64,000 nt of DNA from Flavobacteriales bacterium (lineage in GTDB: Bacteria; Bacteroidota; Bacteroidia; Flavobacteriales_D; Parvicellaceae), in the NCBI GenBank assembly GCA_025210295.1, contig JAOASC010000016.1, forward strand, positions 62,001 to 126,000. The letters run 5' to 3'. The notes below the pieces were generated by a model. The model saw nothing but the letters and a program-made list of their open reading frames with translations, did no database searches and was not told the DNA's origin. Position numbers and translations under genes: made by a program. Below are positions 27,768 through 36,960 of the stretch, one piece after another (the first letter of the stretch is position 1; every line of letters starts with the position of its first letter).

Positions 27768-28817
27768 TTACATTTGAATACTGTTTTTATTTTCGAATGG
27801 CTCAGGTATATTTTGAGTTTCTTCATCTATAATTTGAAGAATATCTCTTGTGATTCCTCTCGAAATATTAGAAATTGGAACATCATTAGGCGATCCTTCA
27901 AAAGGATTCTCTCCTGCTAAGCCAATTCTTAACATGGTATTAAACACCCAAATAACTATTACAGTAAATGGAATATTTAACCATACAAAGTATTTCCCTA
28001 TAAAAGAACTTCCCTCTAATATGTCTGCACCCATTGTTGCAAAAGCAGGAATAATTGCCATAGGTAGTAACCACATAAAGATATGCACAAAATGGTAGCC
28101 TATACTTCCATATTGTTTAGGGTATGGAAAGTTTTTAATTCGTTCAGACTTACCTTGCAAAGCTGTTAACTCTTGGAGTAACTCTTGAAGTTTTAACAAA
28201 CTAAAATCCCAAAGTTTTTTTTCGTTTGTCAATTTTCTTAAATGTTGAGATTGGAGACTAATAATTGCATTCGGTTTATTATCCTTAGTCATTACATATT
28301 CAAATTCACTTTCTGATAAGTATGGTTTAAGCTCCTCTTCTATTGGCGTTGTATACTCTGGGACGTTATATTCGAAATTAGACTTCTTTCCTATTGCTTG
28401 ATAGGTAGCTTCCCATTCTTTTTTAGTTCGCATTGCATATCTCAATGCTGTCAACCAAGCGATATGACGATTGGTGATTATTTTTAGCTCAGCTGATTCA
28501 TCTTTTAAAGCTTCAGTCCTATGCATATAGAAGCTATCTTTTACAGTGATAATTAATGTTCTAGATGTATTTACGATTCCTCCCCAAATTTTTCGCGCTT
28601 CCCATATTCTATCATAAGCAGCATTGTTTTGAAACCCTACAATAAAAGCTACAGCAGTACCAATTAAAGCTACAGGAGACAAAGGTACTTGCAACCATTT
28701 GACATCAAAAACCTCATACAAAGCGGTAATTACTGCAGTGTATGCGATAAAAAATAGAATCTCGCGTTTAGTCCAAATAATAACGCTTTTAAATGAAAAC
28801 CTTCTTTGTATATACAT
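27768..28817 (-). CDS. Bestrophin-family channel protein (second of two)
   Basis: 349 residues, four hydrophobic segments, paralogous to the gene at 21511-22545. It has the same FIVGFQNNAAYDRIWEARKIWG block and a GENPFEGSPNDVPIS segment near the end. Because the two differ through the central loop, they are not a recent duplication. It ends next to a bidirectional terminator. Ion selectivity cannot be told from sequence. Confidence 0.87.
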   Translation of the reverse strand: MYIQRRFSFKSVIIWTKREILFFIAYTAVITALYEVFDVKWLQVPLSPVALIGTAVAFIVGFQNNAAYDRIWEARKIWGGIVNTSRTLIITVKDSFYMHRTEALKDESAELKIITNRHIAWLTALRYAMRTKKEWEATYQAIGKKSNFEYNVPEYTTPIEEELKPYLSESEFEYVMTKDNKPNAIISLQSQHLRKLTNEKKLWDFSLLKLQELLQELTALQGKSERIKNFPYPKQYGSIGYHFVHIFMWLLPMAIIPAFATMGADILEGSSFIGKYFVWLNIPFTVIVIWVFNTMLRIGLAGENPFEGSPNDVPISNISRGITRDILQIIDEETQNIPEPFENKNSIQM

Positions 28818-28858
28818 TGTTTAATCTTTTAAGTAAAAGTAATAATTAATTTGATATC

Positions 28859-30598
28859 TTAAATTCGACTTTGATAAGTGTACAATTCATAATATCTTCC
28901 TTTAGCTTCTAGTAATTCTTCATGCTTCCCTGACTCTTTTATATTTCCATCTTCAATAACTAAAATTTGGTCAGCTTGACGTATGGTACTTAAACGATGT
29001 GCAATGACAAATGTCGTCCTGTTTTTCATTAATACATCTAAACTCTTTTGTATAAAAGTTTCACTTTCTGTATCCAGGTTTGAAGTCGCTTCATCTAGAA
29101 TAATAATTTTGGGATCGGCCAATAAAGCCCTAGCTATAGAAATTCGTTGCTTCTGCCCTCCAGAAAGCTTTACTCCTCTTTCTCCAATAACCGTGTCTAA
29201 CCCTTCTTCAAATCGATCAGTAAACTCATCTACATAAGCACCTTTTACGGCTTCCATTAATTGATCTTCAGTAGCATTAGGTCTAGGGAATAATATATTC
29301 TCTCTAATGGTTCCTTCAAAGAGAAAATCATCTTGTAATACCACTCCTAAATGTTGACGATAACTAGCTAAATTTACTGTTTCTAAATCAATTCCATCTA
29401 ATAAGACCTTTCCTTGATTGGGTGCTAAAAATGTCGCGACTAAACCTGCAATAGTTGATTTACCAGAACCAGAAGATCCTACCAAAGCGGTAACGCTTCC
29501 TGCTGGAGCAGAGAAATTAATTCCATGAAGCACTTCTTTATTAGATTCATAGCTAAAATAAACATCTTTAAATTCAAGTTCACCTTTTAATTCCTGAATA
29601 ACCTTCGTTCTTACTTCGGGATTATTCTCTTCTTCCATTTCCATGAGTTCTTGCGTACGATCTAGTCCAGCTAAAGCTTCAGTTAACTGACTTCCTATAT
29701 TCCCCATTTGTACGATAGGAACAATCATAAATCCTAAGACTCCAATAAAAGCTAAAAAGTCACCTGCTGTTAATGTTCCTCCAGCCATAAAATAGCCCCC
29801 TATTCCCATAATTCCTGCTGAGGCAAGCCCTAAAAGTAATGTAGCAGAACTTTGAATAAAGGCATTAGCTGTTAAACTTTTTTTGATGTTTAAAAACAAC
29901 TGTTCTACTCCTTTTTCAAAAGTTTTACTTTCTTGTTCTTCGGCATTAAAAGCCTTAATAACTCTAACTCCATTTAACGTTTCGGTTAGTCGTCCTGTTA
30001 CTTCAGCATTGATTTTTCCTCTTACTCTAAAAATTGGGCGGATATAACCAAAAGCTTTTAGGGCGACTAATGCAAATACTGAAATTGGCAGTAAAACAAA
30101 CAGTGTCATCCAGGGGTTAATACTAATCAGAATCGCAAAAGCCCCTATTGCAGTAAGGGAACCTCCAATTAATTGAACAAATCCAGTTCCAACTAAATTA
30201 CGTACACCTTCAACATCGTTCATTACTCTTGAAACTAAACCTCCTGACTTATTGTCATCAAAAAAATGGACTGGTAATCTTAATAGCTTTTTGGCAACTT
30301 TCACTCTCAAAATTGAAATCATGTGTTGTGCTTCTACACTCAGAAGCCTTGTTAAAGCAAAGGATGTAGATGCTTGAACAACTAGAGCACCACAAACTAC
30401 AATGAGCAAATTAACCAATAAATCCATGTCCTTATTAGGGACTACTTCATCAATCAAAATCTTACTCGCATAAGGTGTAATCAACCCTACAATACTTCTA
30501 ATAATAATCAATATTAATCCTATTGATAAATATTTCCTTCTGGGCCAAATAAATGTTTTAAACGCCCACGAAAAGGATACTTTCTTTTTTTCAGTCAT
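28859..30598 (-). CDS. ABC exporter, fused permease and ATPase (MsbA-like)
   Basis: 579 residues: a six-helix membrane domain (1-320) and an ATPase domain (340-579). ATPase motifs: Walker A GSSGSGKST, signature LSGGQKQR, Walker B IIILDEATSNLD and the switch histidine in IAHRLSTI. It is a half-transporter that forms a homodimer. The substrate could be lipids or drugs; nothing nearby settles it. A 6-base-arm inverted repeat lies just upstream at 30636-30652. Confidence 0.93.
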   Translation of the reverse strand: MTEKKKVSFSWAFKTFIWPRRKYLSIGLILIIIRSIVGLITPYASKILIDEVVPNKDMDLLVNLLIVVCGALVVQASTSFALTRLLSVEAQHMISILRVKVAKKLLRLPVHFFDDNKSGGLVSRVMNDVEGVRNLVGTGFVQLIGGSLTAIGAFAILISINPWMTLFVLLPISVFALVALKAFGYIRPIFRVRGKINAEVTGRLTETLNGVRVIKAFNAEEQESKTFEKGVEQLFLNIKKSLTANAFIQSSATLLLGLASAGIMGIGGYFMAGGTLTAGDFLAFIGVLGFMIVPIVQMGNIGSQLTEALAGLDRTQELMEMEEENNPEVRTKVIQELKGELEFKDVYFSYESNKEVLHGINFSAPAGSVTALVGSSGSGKSTIAGLVATFLAPNQGKVLLDGIDLETVNLASYRQHLGVVLQDDFLFEGTIRENILFPRPNATEDQLMEAVKGAYVDEFTDRFEEGLDTVIGERGVKLSGGQKQRISIARALLADPKIIILDEATSNLDTESETFIQKSLDVLMKNRTTFVIAHRLSTIRQADQILVIEDGNIKESGKHEELLEAKGRYYELYTYQSRI

Positions 30599-30635
30599 AA
30601 ATGACCTATGACTAAGATTGAGCCAAAATAAAATC

Positions 30636-30652
30636 TCTGTCTATATGACAGA
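30636..30652. repeat. Inverted repeat upstream of the ABC exporter gene
   Basis: TCTGTC, five bases (TATAT), then GACAGA. It lies 38 bases before the exporter's ATG, a position suited to an operator, but no regulator is known. Confidence 0.35.
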
Positions 30653-30714
30653 TTGTATCCTTATAACAAACTTATAATCTCCGGAATCCAATCTTCTTAA
30701 AATAAGAATAAAAA

Positions 30715-33087
30715 TTAAAATCTTTTTTGCCCAGAAAACTCCATAGCTTCCCCTTTTCCAAATCCAAAACTTAGCCCAAAAGTAATGTAACGACCTCTCA
30801 TACTATAAACATATCGATCAAAGCTAGTTTGATTGGATTTAAATTCTCTAAACCTTGAAGCGAAGACATCACGAACACTTAAATTTGCATTTAACTTCCC
30901 TTTCAACATCTTTTTTCGTACTCCTATGTTCATATAAGCATTATCACTATATTCTCCTTGAACAGTTTGATAACTAGAATTATAGTTTCCAGCAACTTCT
31001 AAGGTAATATTTCCTTTGAGTTTAACCTTGGTTGATAATCTTGAGTACCATTTATCACCATTAAAATCGAAACTTACATTTTGATAATTTCCTCTTCTTA
31101 TAAATTCGTTATAATTAAATTCCCCAACAAAAGTAATCCACTTTATTGGCGTATATTTTGCATTAAGCTCAATACCTGTGGAATTATTTGTTCCAATATT
31201 TTCTGGTTGAGTAATGGTCACATTATTTTGAAAGTCAATAATTCTTTCAATTACGTCTGCTGTTCTCAAATGAAACACTCCAATATTGAATGAAACTTTA
31301 TCGAAACTGTAAATCGTATTGATTTCAAATGAGTTAGAATATTCCGGAGTTAGATTTGGATTACCAGTCGATAAGTTAAAATTATCTCTAAAAGAGTTAA
31401 AAGGATTTAAATCCCACAAACGAGGACGATAAATTCGTTTAGTATATCCAGCTTGTACCGAAGCTACTTTATTTATTTTATAGGAAGTATGTACACTAGG
31501 AAACAAATTGGTATAATTTCTACTATTTGACTCGTTTGTATTCACTAATCGGGTATCTAAATCAGTGTTCTCAGCCCTTAATCCCCCTTTAAGTCCCCAT
31601 TTATCTGTTTCATAGGCCAATGTACTGTATAGCCCTAGTACCTTTTGGTTAAAGTTAAAGGTGTTATTAAAATCTGTATTAGCTATCCATGAATTAGCTA
31701 TAAAATCTGTAACCTCATATTGATTATAGACATTGTCTATTATATATTGAGTTCCTGTTTCGAAAGTAGTCTTTTTTGAAAACGGGTGTATATAATCTAA
31801 TTTAAAAGTATATTCATTTTCTTTAAAATCTGTATTTGCCTTTTGTAAATCATCTTCAGTCAATGTATTGGTATAGCTATTGGTAAAATCTGACGTTTTC
31901 TTTTTACTAAATGAATTTCCTGTTGCACTAAATAATAAATTTTGTTCTTTATTTTTCTTGAACTCTTTTTTGTACTGTAATTCATATTCCCATTTAGGAT
32001 TCGTAGCTCTAGTTAGCTCAGTCCTGTTCCATTCTGGGGTTACATTAATTGGTAATGCTGAGTAATAATAATCTTGAGATGAATTTTCTAATTCATCTTC
32101 AAATGCATAATGCCCGGATATTGTTAAAACATTACGCTTATTGAAATGGTAATCCATTCCTAATATTAAATTGAAAAATGTTTCATTTTTATCACTTTCC
32201 CCAATAGAAGTAAGTGTTGTATCACTCAAATTATTACGATTGTTGGATTGGGTGTTATTGAGCATTGTTCTTTTACCTATTCCGAGCTGACTGAATAGAT
32301 TTAATTTTTCTGTTCTTTTATTTAAGCTAAATCCTAAGCTATGATTGTTGGGAATACCTGTATTTATGGTCACAGAGCCATTTAGTCCTTTTTTTTCAGA
32401 TTTTTTTAAGACTATATTAATAATCCCGGAAGTCCCCTCAGCATCATACTTTGCTGATGGATTAGTTATGACTTCCACTTTTTCAATCATATCGGCAGTG
32501 ATACTACCTAATGCATTTCCTTCTTCACTTGCCAACACTGAGGGTTTTCCATTAATTAATATTTGAACTCCTTGATTCCCTCTAAGGCTAATTTGACCTT
32601 CTATATTGACATTAACAGAAGGTACATTGTTTAAAACTTCAAGAGCACTAGCTCCTGTACTGGTTAGATCTTTCCCTACATTAAAAACTTTTTTATCCAA
32701 TCTAAAAACGGTTTGAGATTGTTCTGCTTCCACAAACACTTCATCTAACATGTCATTATCTTCATACAAGACAATTGTTCCTAAATTAATTTGATCATTT
32801 TCTACTACAAAAGTATTTAATTGTTGTGTTTCAAATCCAATAAACTTAAATTCAAAATAGACTTGAGTAGCTTCAATTGTCTCTCTAAACTTCCCCTCAT
32901 TATCTGTGGTTGTTCCTGATTTCATTTCATATGTTAAAGAATCCTTTATTAATACGGTACAAAATGGAACAGGTGATTTTGTTGCATTATCAATAACATT
33001 TCCAGTGACTATAATTTTATTTTTTTGAGCTAAAACATGAAAACTAAATACAATAGCAATAATCAACAAAAAATAATTTTTCTTCAT
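30715..33087 (-). CDS. TonB-dependent outer-membrane receptor (carboxypeptidase-like N domain)
   Basis: 790 residues, exported by a Sec signal ending in VLAQ. Residues 25-110 are a carboxypeptidase-regulatory-like beta sandwich (VTGNVIDNATKSPVPF), then a plug domain (about 130-230; SVNVNIEGQISLRGNQG), then an outer-membrane beta barrel of the OMP_b-brl_3 type ending in FGFGKGEAMEFSGQKRF. No TonB box is obvious before the plug. It has no SusD-like partner, so a polysaccharide role is less likely than peptide or metal-complex uptake. It diverges from a LytS/LytTR pair that may regulate it. Confidence 0.88.
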   Translation of the reverse strand: MKKNYFLLIIAIVFSFHVLAQKNKIIVTGNVIDNATKSPVPFCTVLIKDSLTYEMKSGTTTDNEGKFRETIEATQVYFEFKFIGFETQQLNTFVVENDQINLGTIVLYEDNDMLDEVFVEAEQSQTVFRLDKKVFNVGKDLTSTGASALEVLNNVPSVNVNIEGQISLRGNQGVQILINGKPSVLASEEGNALGSITADMIEKVEVITNPSAKYDAEGTSGIINIVLKKSEKKGLNGSVTINTGIPNNHSLGFSLNKRTEKLNLFSQLGIGKRTMLNNTQSNNRNNLSDTTLTSIGESDKNETFFNLILGMDYHFNKRNVLTISGHYAFEDELENSSQDYYYSALPINVTPEWNRTELTRATNPKWEYELQYKKEFKKNKEQNLLFSATGNSFSKKKTSDFTNSYTNTLTEDDLQKANTDFKENEYTFKLDYIHPFSKKTTFETGTQYIIDNVYNQYEVTDFIANSWIANTDFNNTFNFNQKVLGLYSTLAYETDKWGLKGGLRAENTDLDTRLVNTNESNSRNYTNLFPSVHTSYKINKVASVQAGYTKRIYRPRLWDLNPFNSFRDNFNLSTGNPNLTPEYSNSFEINTIYSFDKVSFNIGVFHLRTADVIERIIDFQNNVTITQPENIGTNNSTGIELNAKYTPIKWITFVGEFNYNEFIRRGNYQNVSFDFNGDKWYSRLSTKVKLKGNITLEVAGNYNSSYQTVQGEYSDNAYMNIGVRKKMLKGKLNANLSVRDVFASRFREFKSNQTSFDRYVYSMRGRYITFGLSFGFGKGEAMEFSGQKRF

Positions 33088-33270
33088 GACAAACAGTTAA
33101 ATTACACTACAATTATCTCTTTTTATTTAAAGAATAAAAAAAATAAGCCTATAAACGACATTTATAAGTGTATCAACACCAAGTCACTTTTTGAAAATTA
33201 CGATTAGTGCTGTTTATACTTGTTTTTTTGTCGTTTAAAGACGACTTTCATTCATGCTTTAATTTTACGT

Positions 33271-33278
33271 TATATTTG
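33271..33278 (+). promoter_or_regulatory. -7 promoter box (TATATTTG) before the first LytS gene
   Basis: TATATTTG matches TAnnTTTG and ends four bases before the ATG at 33283, implying a very short or absent leader. Confidence 0.4.
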
Positions 33279-33282
33279 GTTT

Positions 33283-34296
33283 ATGATCGCTTCAAAAAAA
33301 CACCTTAACGAGTGGCTATTTCAACTCTTTGTAATTTCAGTGCTCTTTATCTTATTTTCTTTTGATAAATATGATAATTCAGGGTTTGAGTTAAGAAAAC
33401 TTTATTTTTTTATTTCTTATGCCATCTATGCGCTAATTATTGGATACGTACTTTTGCCAAAATTCTTATTCAAAAAGAAATATGGTGCATTTATAATCTC
33501 AATATTAATCGTTTTTTCAGCAGCATATTATCTTGAAGAATTCGTTTTAGAAAAAATATTTTATCACGATAAAAGAGGTCAATATGTTTCAGGTGTTCTA
33601 GTCACATTATTACAAATATTTCCAATTGTAATAACTATGGTAAGCTTTAAACTTGTATGGGATGCTTCGAAAAAACAAATAGAATTTGAACAATTAAAAA
33701 CCATAGCAAAGGAACATGAACTCTTGTATTTAAAAGCGCAAATTCATCCTCATTTTTTATTCAATCACCTAAACAATCTCTATGCACACGCTATTGAAGA
33801 ATCTAAAAAGACACCATCTATTATCCTAGAATTATCATCTGTATTAAGATACATGCTTTATGACTGCAAAGAAAATTTTGTTTCACTATCTGATGAAGTA
33901 ACACATTTAAAACACTATGTAGTTTTAAACGAATTACAGATAGAGGGGCGTGGTCAAGTAATATTCAATACTCAGATTAACAATGAAAATTATACGATAG
34001 CTCCATTGATTTTAAACGTTTTTGTCGAAAATGCATTCAAACACTCTACCTCAAGTCTAGATCAAACTATTCATATTTTTATTGACGTTAAAGTAGACCA
34101 AGATGGAAAGCTTTATTTTAGCTGTAAAAATAGCTACTCTCCTACCACTAATGCTCAAGGGCTACCAAGAGGTATTGGATTAGAAAATGTTAAAAAACGA
34201 TTAGAAATGATTTACCCAAATAAACACCTACTTTCCATTTCTGCATCAAATAATGAGTATAATGTGAATCTAGAAATCCAATTAAATAAATTATAG
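33283..34296 (+). CDS. LytS-family sensor histidine kinase (first pair)
   Basis: 337 residues from the ATG at 33283; the frame reaches a TTG at 33220, which is less likely. Four hydrophobic segments (about 15-130) are followed by a cytoplasmic kinase core of the His_kinase family: phospho-acceptor HPHFLFNHLNNL, N box NVFVENAFKHS and G box GIGLENVKKR. There is no periplasmic sensor domain. The LytTR response regulator starts 2 bases after it. It diverges from the TonB-dependent receptor, a likely target. Confidence 0.9.
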   Translation: MIASKKHLNEWLFQLFVISVLFILFSFDKYDNSGFELRKLYFFISYAIYALIIGYVLLPKFLFKKKYGAFIISILIVFSAAYYLEEFVLEKIFYHDKRGQYVSGVLVTLLQIFPIVITMVSFKLVWDASKKQIEFEQLKTIAKEHELLYLKAQIHPHFLFNHLNNLYAHAIEESKKTPSIILELSSVLRYMLYDCKENFVSLSDEVTHLKHYVVLNELQIEGRGQVIFNTQINNENYTIAPLILNVFVENAFKHSTSSLDQTIHIFIDVKVDQDGKLYFSCKNSYSPTTNAQGLPRGIGLENVKKRLEMIYPNKHLLSISASNNEYNVNLEIQLNKL

Positions 34297-34297
34297 T

Positions 34298-34975
34298 ATG
34301 AGAACCTGTATCATCATTGAAGATCAACCGCCAGCTCAGAGAATACTAAAAAAGTATATTCAAGAAATTGATACATTTGAATTAAAGGGTACTTTTTCAA
34401 ATGCTATTGATGCGCTAAATTTCATTAAAAAAACACCTGTCGACTTAATTTTTTTAGACATTCATTTACCTAAAATATCAGGAATTGATTTTTTACAAAG
34501 AATTAGCCAATCAATACCTATAATTTTAACTACAGCTTTTCCTGATTATGCGATTAAAAGCTATGAGTTTAATGTTGTTGATTATTTATTAAAACCTTTT
34601 TCTTTTCAACGTTTTACCCAAGCTTTAGCTAAAGTTCCACAAGAAAATGATGTAAATACACCAAAAAAAAGCTTCTATTTTAAATCGAGATATGATTTAA
34701 TAAAACTCGATGAAGACCACATTCTCTATATTAAATCAGATACCGACTTTACAAATATCTTTACGAGTGAAAAAAAGTACTATAGCAATGAAATACTTAA
34801 ACAGTGGCTTTTTAAATTGGGAGAAGCCTTTTGCCAGGTGCATAAATCATATATCGTTAATACTAATCATATCTTAAAAATAAGGGGAAACGACATTTTC
34901 TTAAACGACAATTCAACTATTCCTATTGGTCGTGCATACAAAGAAAAATTTATCAAAAAATATGTTAGAGATTAG
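34298..34975 (+). CDS. LytTR-family response regulator (first pair)
   Basis: 225 residues: a receiver domain (1-120) with acidic pair ED, phospho-Asp in LIFLDIHLP and the switch Lys in LKPFS, then a LytTR DNA-binding domain (about 130-225; FCQVHKSYIVNTNHI). It is cognate to the kinase two bases upstream. It is paralogous to the regulator at 46618-47301 (both read VDLIFLDI and HKSY). Confidence 0.92.
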   Translation: MRTCIIIEDQPPAQRILKKYIQEIDTFELKGTFSNAIDALNFIKKTPVDLIFLDIHLPKISGIDFLQRISQSIPIILTTAFPDYAIKSYEFNVVDYLLKPFSFQRFTQALAKVPQENDVNTPKKSFYFKSRYDLIKLDEDHILYIKSDTDFTNIFTSEKKYYSNEILKQWLFKLGEAFCQVHKSYIVNTNHILKIRGNDIFLNDNSTIPIGRAYKEKFIKKYVRD

Positions 34976-34988
34976 TTTTATACACTTA

Positions 34989-35615
34989 CTATAACATCTT
35001 CTTTAAAACTTCCTGAACAGTAAACATTTTTATGATTTTGCTTTTAGGTAAATCGATATCATCATACGCACTGTTGTAGGAATGTAAAATAACTTTCGAT
35101 TCATCTTTATGCTTTTTAATAACCTTTACTAAACGATAATCTTCTGTAACTACAACATAAACACATCCATAGAAAATTACAGAGATGTCTTTGACTTCCT
35201 TTATAGCAATTTTATCTCCTCCCTCAATATTCGGACTCATGCTATTTCCTATGACTGGCAGAATAAAATCTGCTGAACTATCTGGAATAACATAACTTGC
35301 TGTTGGTTCCAATAATGCATTATCTAACCAAAAAGGTAACTCATTAGAAGTGATGTCAACTTCTCCAAAGTATGGAATTACAGCTACATCAGAACTTAAA
35401 GAATTATTTTTAGTACTATTTTGCTCATCAAAATAACTAACAATATCTACATCTAAGACTTTATTTATTGCATCAATGTATTTGTTGGGAATAGACTTTC
35501 TATTCAACCAAACACTAACACGAGTTCTAGGTAAATTGAGTTGTTCTTCCAACTCTTTTTGTGAGATCCTCTTCTCAAGCAATAATCGTTTGAATTTGTG
35601 GGTATCAATATTCAT
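34989..35615 (-). CDS. XRE/S24-family repressor (LexA/CI-like)
   Basis: 208 residues. An N-terminal XRE helix-turn-helix (SQKELEEQLNLPRTRVSVWL, about 19-38) is followed by a linker and a C-terminal S24 domain (about 105-208). The Ser-Lys dyad is Ser125 in VIGNSMSP and Lys164 in RLVKVIKK, spaced as in LexA/CI. No Ala-Gly or Cys-Gly cleavage bond is visible in the linker, so RecA-stimulated self-cleavage is uncertain. It diverges from a small HTH gene across a 98-base operator region. Confidence 0.85.
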   Translation of the reverse strand: MNIDTHKFKRLLLEKRISQKELEEQLNLPRTRVSVWLNRKSIPNKYIDAINKVLDVDIVSYFDEQNSTKNNSLSSDVAVIPYFGEVDITSNELPFWLDNALLEPTASYVIPDSSADFILPVIGNSMSPNIEGGDKIAIKEVKDISVIFYGCVYVVVTEDYRLVKVIKKHKDESKVILHSYNSAYDDIDLPKSKIIKMFTVQEVLKKML

Positions 35616-35713
35616 AGTAAGAATATATTACGTCAAATTTGGAATCTTTTGTAATTTTCATTACTTTTGATTACACATTTTTTTACGTCTAACACTACAA
35701 ATATAATAGAAAA
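35616..35713. promoter_or_regulatory. Divergent operator region of the S24/HTH pair
   Basis: On the minus strand GTAATCAAAA and GTAATGAAAA follow each other at a 10-base step (35655-35674), and an inverted GTAAT-tttc-ATTAC sits at 35651-35664. TTACGTC occurs twice, at 35628-35634 and 35683-35689, near each start codon. The symmetric layout suggests repressor binding between two opposed promoters. No perfect TAnnTTTG box is seen. Confidence 0.5.
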
Positions 35714-35992
35714 ATGACTACTCCACACCATTACAAGTACAATATTTTAGAACTCCTCAATGAGCTATCTGTAAAGCAAAACAAGATGGCCAAAAAAGTA
35801 TTACCCTTAGCGCTTAAGATTAGTAAACGTACATTTGAATTATACTGCTATATCAAAATAGGTGAACGCAATAACATCTCACCTGATAAGCTACAAATTA
35901 TAGCGCAGTATTTCAATTGCAAAGTTGACGATTTATTAAATGAGAAAGTACCTCCAATAAATTATGAACTTCTATTAGAAGAAAGTAAATAA
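35714..35992 (+). CDS. Small HTH (XRE/Cro-like) protein
   Basis: 92 residues. A helical core (QNKMAKKVLPLALKISKRTF) is followed by a segment typical of XRE proteins (ISPDKLQIIAQYFNCKVDDLLNE), so it is a likely DNA-binding or Cro-like antagonist of the divergent S24 repressor. The start ATG at 35714 is unambiguous. Its recognition helix is less orthodox than that of the S24 protein. Function is inferred mainly from position. Confidence 0.65.
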   Translation: MTTPHHYKYNILELLNELSVKQNKMAKKVLPLALKISKRTFELYCYIKIGERNNISPDKLQIIAQYFNCKVDDLLNEKVPPINYELLLEESK

Positions 35993-36034
35993 AGACTATT
36001 TTATTCTTCAAAAAAAGAAAAACACCATAACCTC

Positions 36035-36049
36035 ATGGCAATATGCCAT
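36035..36049. repeat. Inverted repeat before the small ORF at 36055
   Basis: ATGGCA, three bases (ATA), then TGCCAT: a perfect 6-base inverted repeat directly upstream of the 36055 start, possibly an operator. Confidence 0.4.
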
Positions 36050-36054
36050 AAAGC

Positions 36055-36315
36055 GTGAAAAAATGTACAAAATTAATTACCCCAATAACAACTACAATGA
36101 GAAAAATTTTCCCTATAGAAGAGCTAGGAGTTTTACTAAAAACACAAGAACTAGTTCACAAAGTTTACCCCACAAAAAGTATCAAAATTTCAATAGAAAT
36201 TTTGTCACTTCCGAAAGATACTATTATTGCTTTTTTTGAATATGAAAACCCTAATATGCTATTTATCTTTGCTCAGCAATACGAATTTCTAAAGCATTAT
36301 TCATCACTTAAATAA
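36055..36315 (+). CDS. Small hypothetical protein
   Basis: 86 residues if the GTG at 36055 is used, or 72 from the ATG at 36097 (MRKIFPIEELG), which I find more plausible. A mixed charged and hydrophobic protein with no motif I recognise. It follows the small HTH gene by 62 bases and is preceded by a 6-base inverted repeat, so it may belong to that transcription unit. Coding status is uncertain. Confidence 0.4.
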   Translation: MKKCTKLITPITTTMRKIFPIEELGVLLKTQELVHKVYPTKSIKISIEILSLPKDTIIAFFEYENPNMLFIFAQQYEFLKHYSSLK

Positions 36316-36328
36316 GCTTCCATTTTTT

Positions 36329-36958
36329 TCAACAACAAGCTTGTACTTGAATTCTTGCCATATCAAACACCTTAGTGTTTTGATGATCTAAAACAATAGA
36401 GAGTTCAGTACAAGCTATTACTACTGTTGTATAAGCAGCATATTTATTCATTAGTTTATTTAAACGTTTAATGATAGATGCTGATGCCTTTCGTTGGTAA
36501 ATCAGTTTTCTACAGTTGTCAATAAACTCTTTTTCTTTTGGATCTGGAAAAGTACAATGAATTTTATGTTCTTTTAATGCATTAGTCAAATAGCCTTCTT
36601 GCATCGTATAACTTGATCCAAAAATTACCACCTCATGAATCGTTTCTATTTGAAGGGCTTTTATGGTCAATTGAACTGGATGCAATAAAGAAAAGGGAAG
36701 TTCTGTTGTTGTAAATAACTCATCTAGTGTCTCATGGATCGTTATATTTGGTACCAAAAGATGCGTAATATTTTTTATTGGTTTTAGATACAACAACAAT
36801 AATTGTTTTAGTTCTTCAGACGGACGAGGTAATAAATTATTTAAACGTTCAAAATCAGTAGGAAATACTGGTAAATTAACCTTTTGTTCTCTTGCTAGCT
36901 TTAAGTACAATTGAGTAGAATCCTCAGACATCCCTAAAATTCCTATTTTCTTGTTCAT
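36329..36958 (-). CDS. Asp/Glu racemase-fold protein lacking one catalytic Cys
   Basis: 209 residues of the aspartate/glutamate racemase superfamily, which normally uses two cysteines as acid and base. The second site is intact (IACTEL, Cys183). The first site reads VPNITIH instead of the usual (P/A)CNTxH, so the first Cys is replaced by Asn71. This cannot be a standard two-base racemase. It may be a one-base isomerase or lyase, as in related superfamily members. It ends in Ala-Cys-Cys. Its ATG follows egtD by two bases, so it is part of the egt operon and a candidate for the missing last step. Confidence 0.8.
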   Translation of the reverse strand: MNKKIGILGMSEDSTQLYLKLAREQKVNLPVFPTDFERLNNLLPRPSEELKQLLLLYLKPIKNITHLLVPNITIHETLDELFTTTELPFSLLHPVQLTIKALQIETIHEVVIFGSSYTMQEGYLTNALKEHKIHCTFPDPKEKEFIDNCRKLIYQRKASASIIKRLNKLMNKYAAYTTVVIACTELSIVLDHQNTKVFDMARIQVQACC

Positions 36959-36960
36959 TA

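Noticed and set aside
34989-36315. Prophage remnant
   Set aside because: The S24/HTH pair suggested one, but no integrase, structural gene, tRNA-flanking repeat or change of base composition was found on either side.
36329-36958. Functional glutamate or aspartate racemase for cell-wall synthesis
   Set aside because: The first catalytic Cys is replaced by Asn and the gene is coupled to egtD, so a standard two-base racemase is unlikely.
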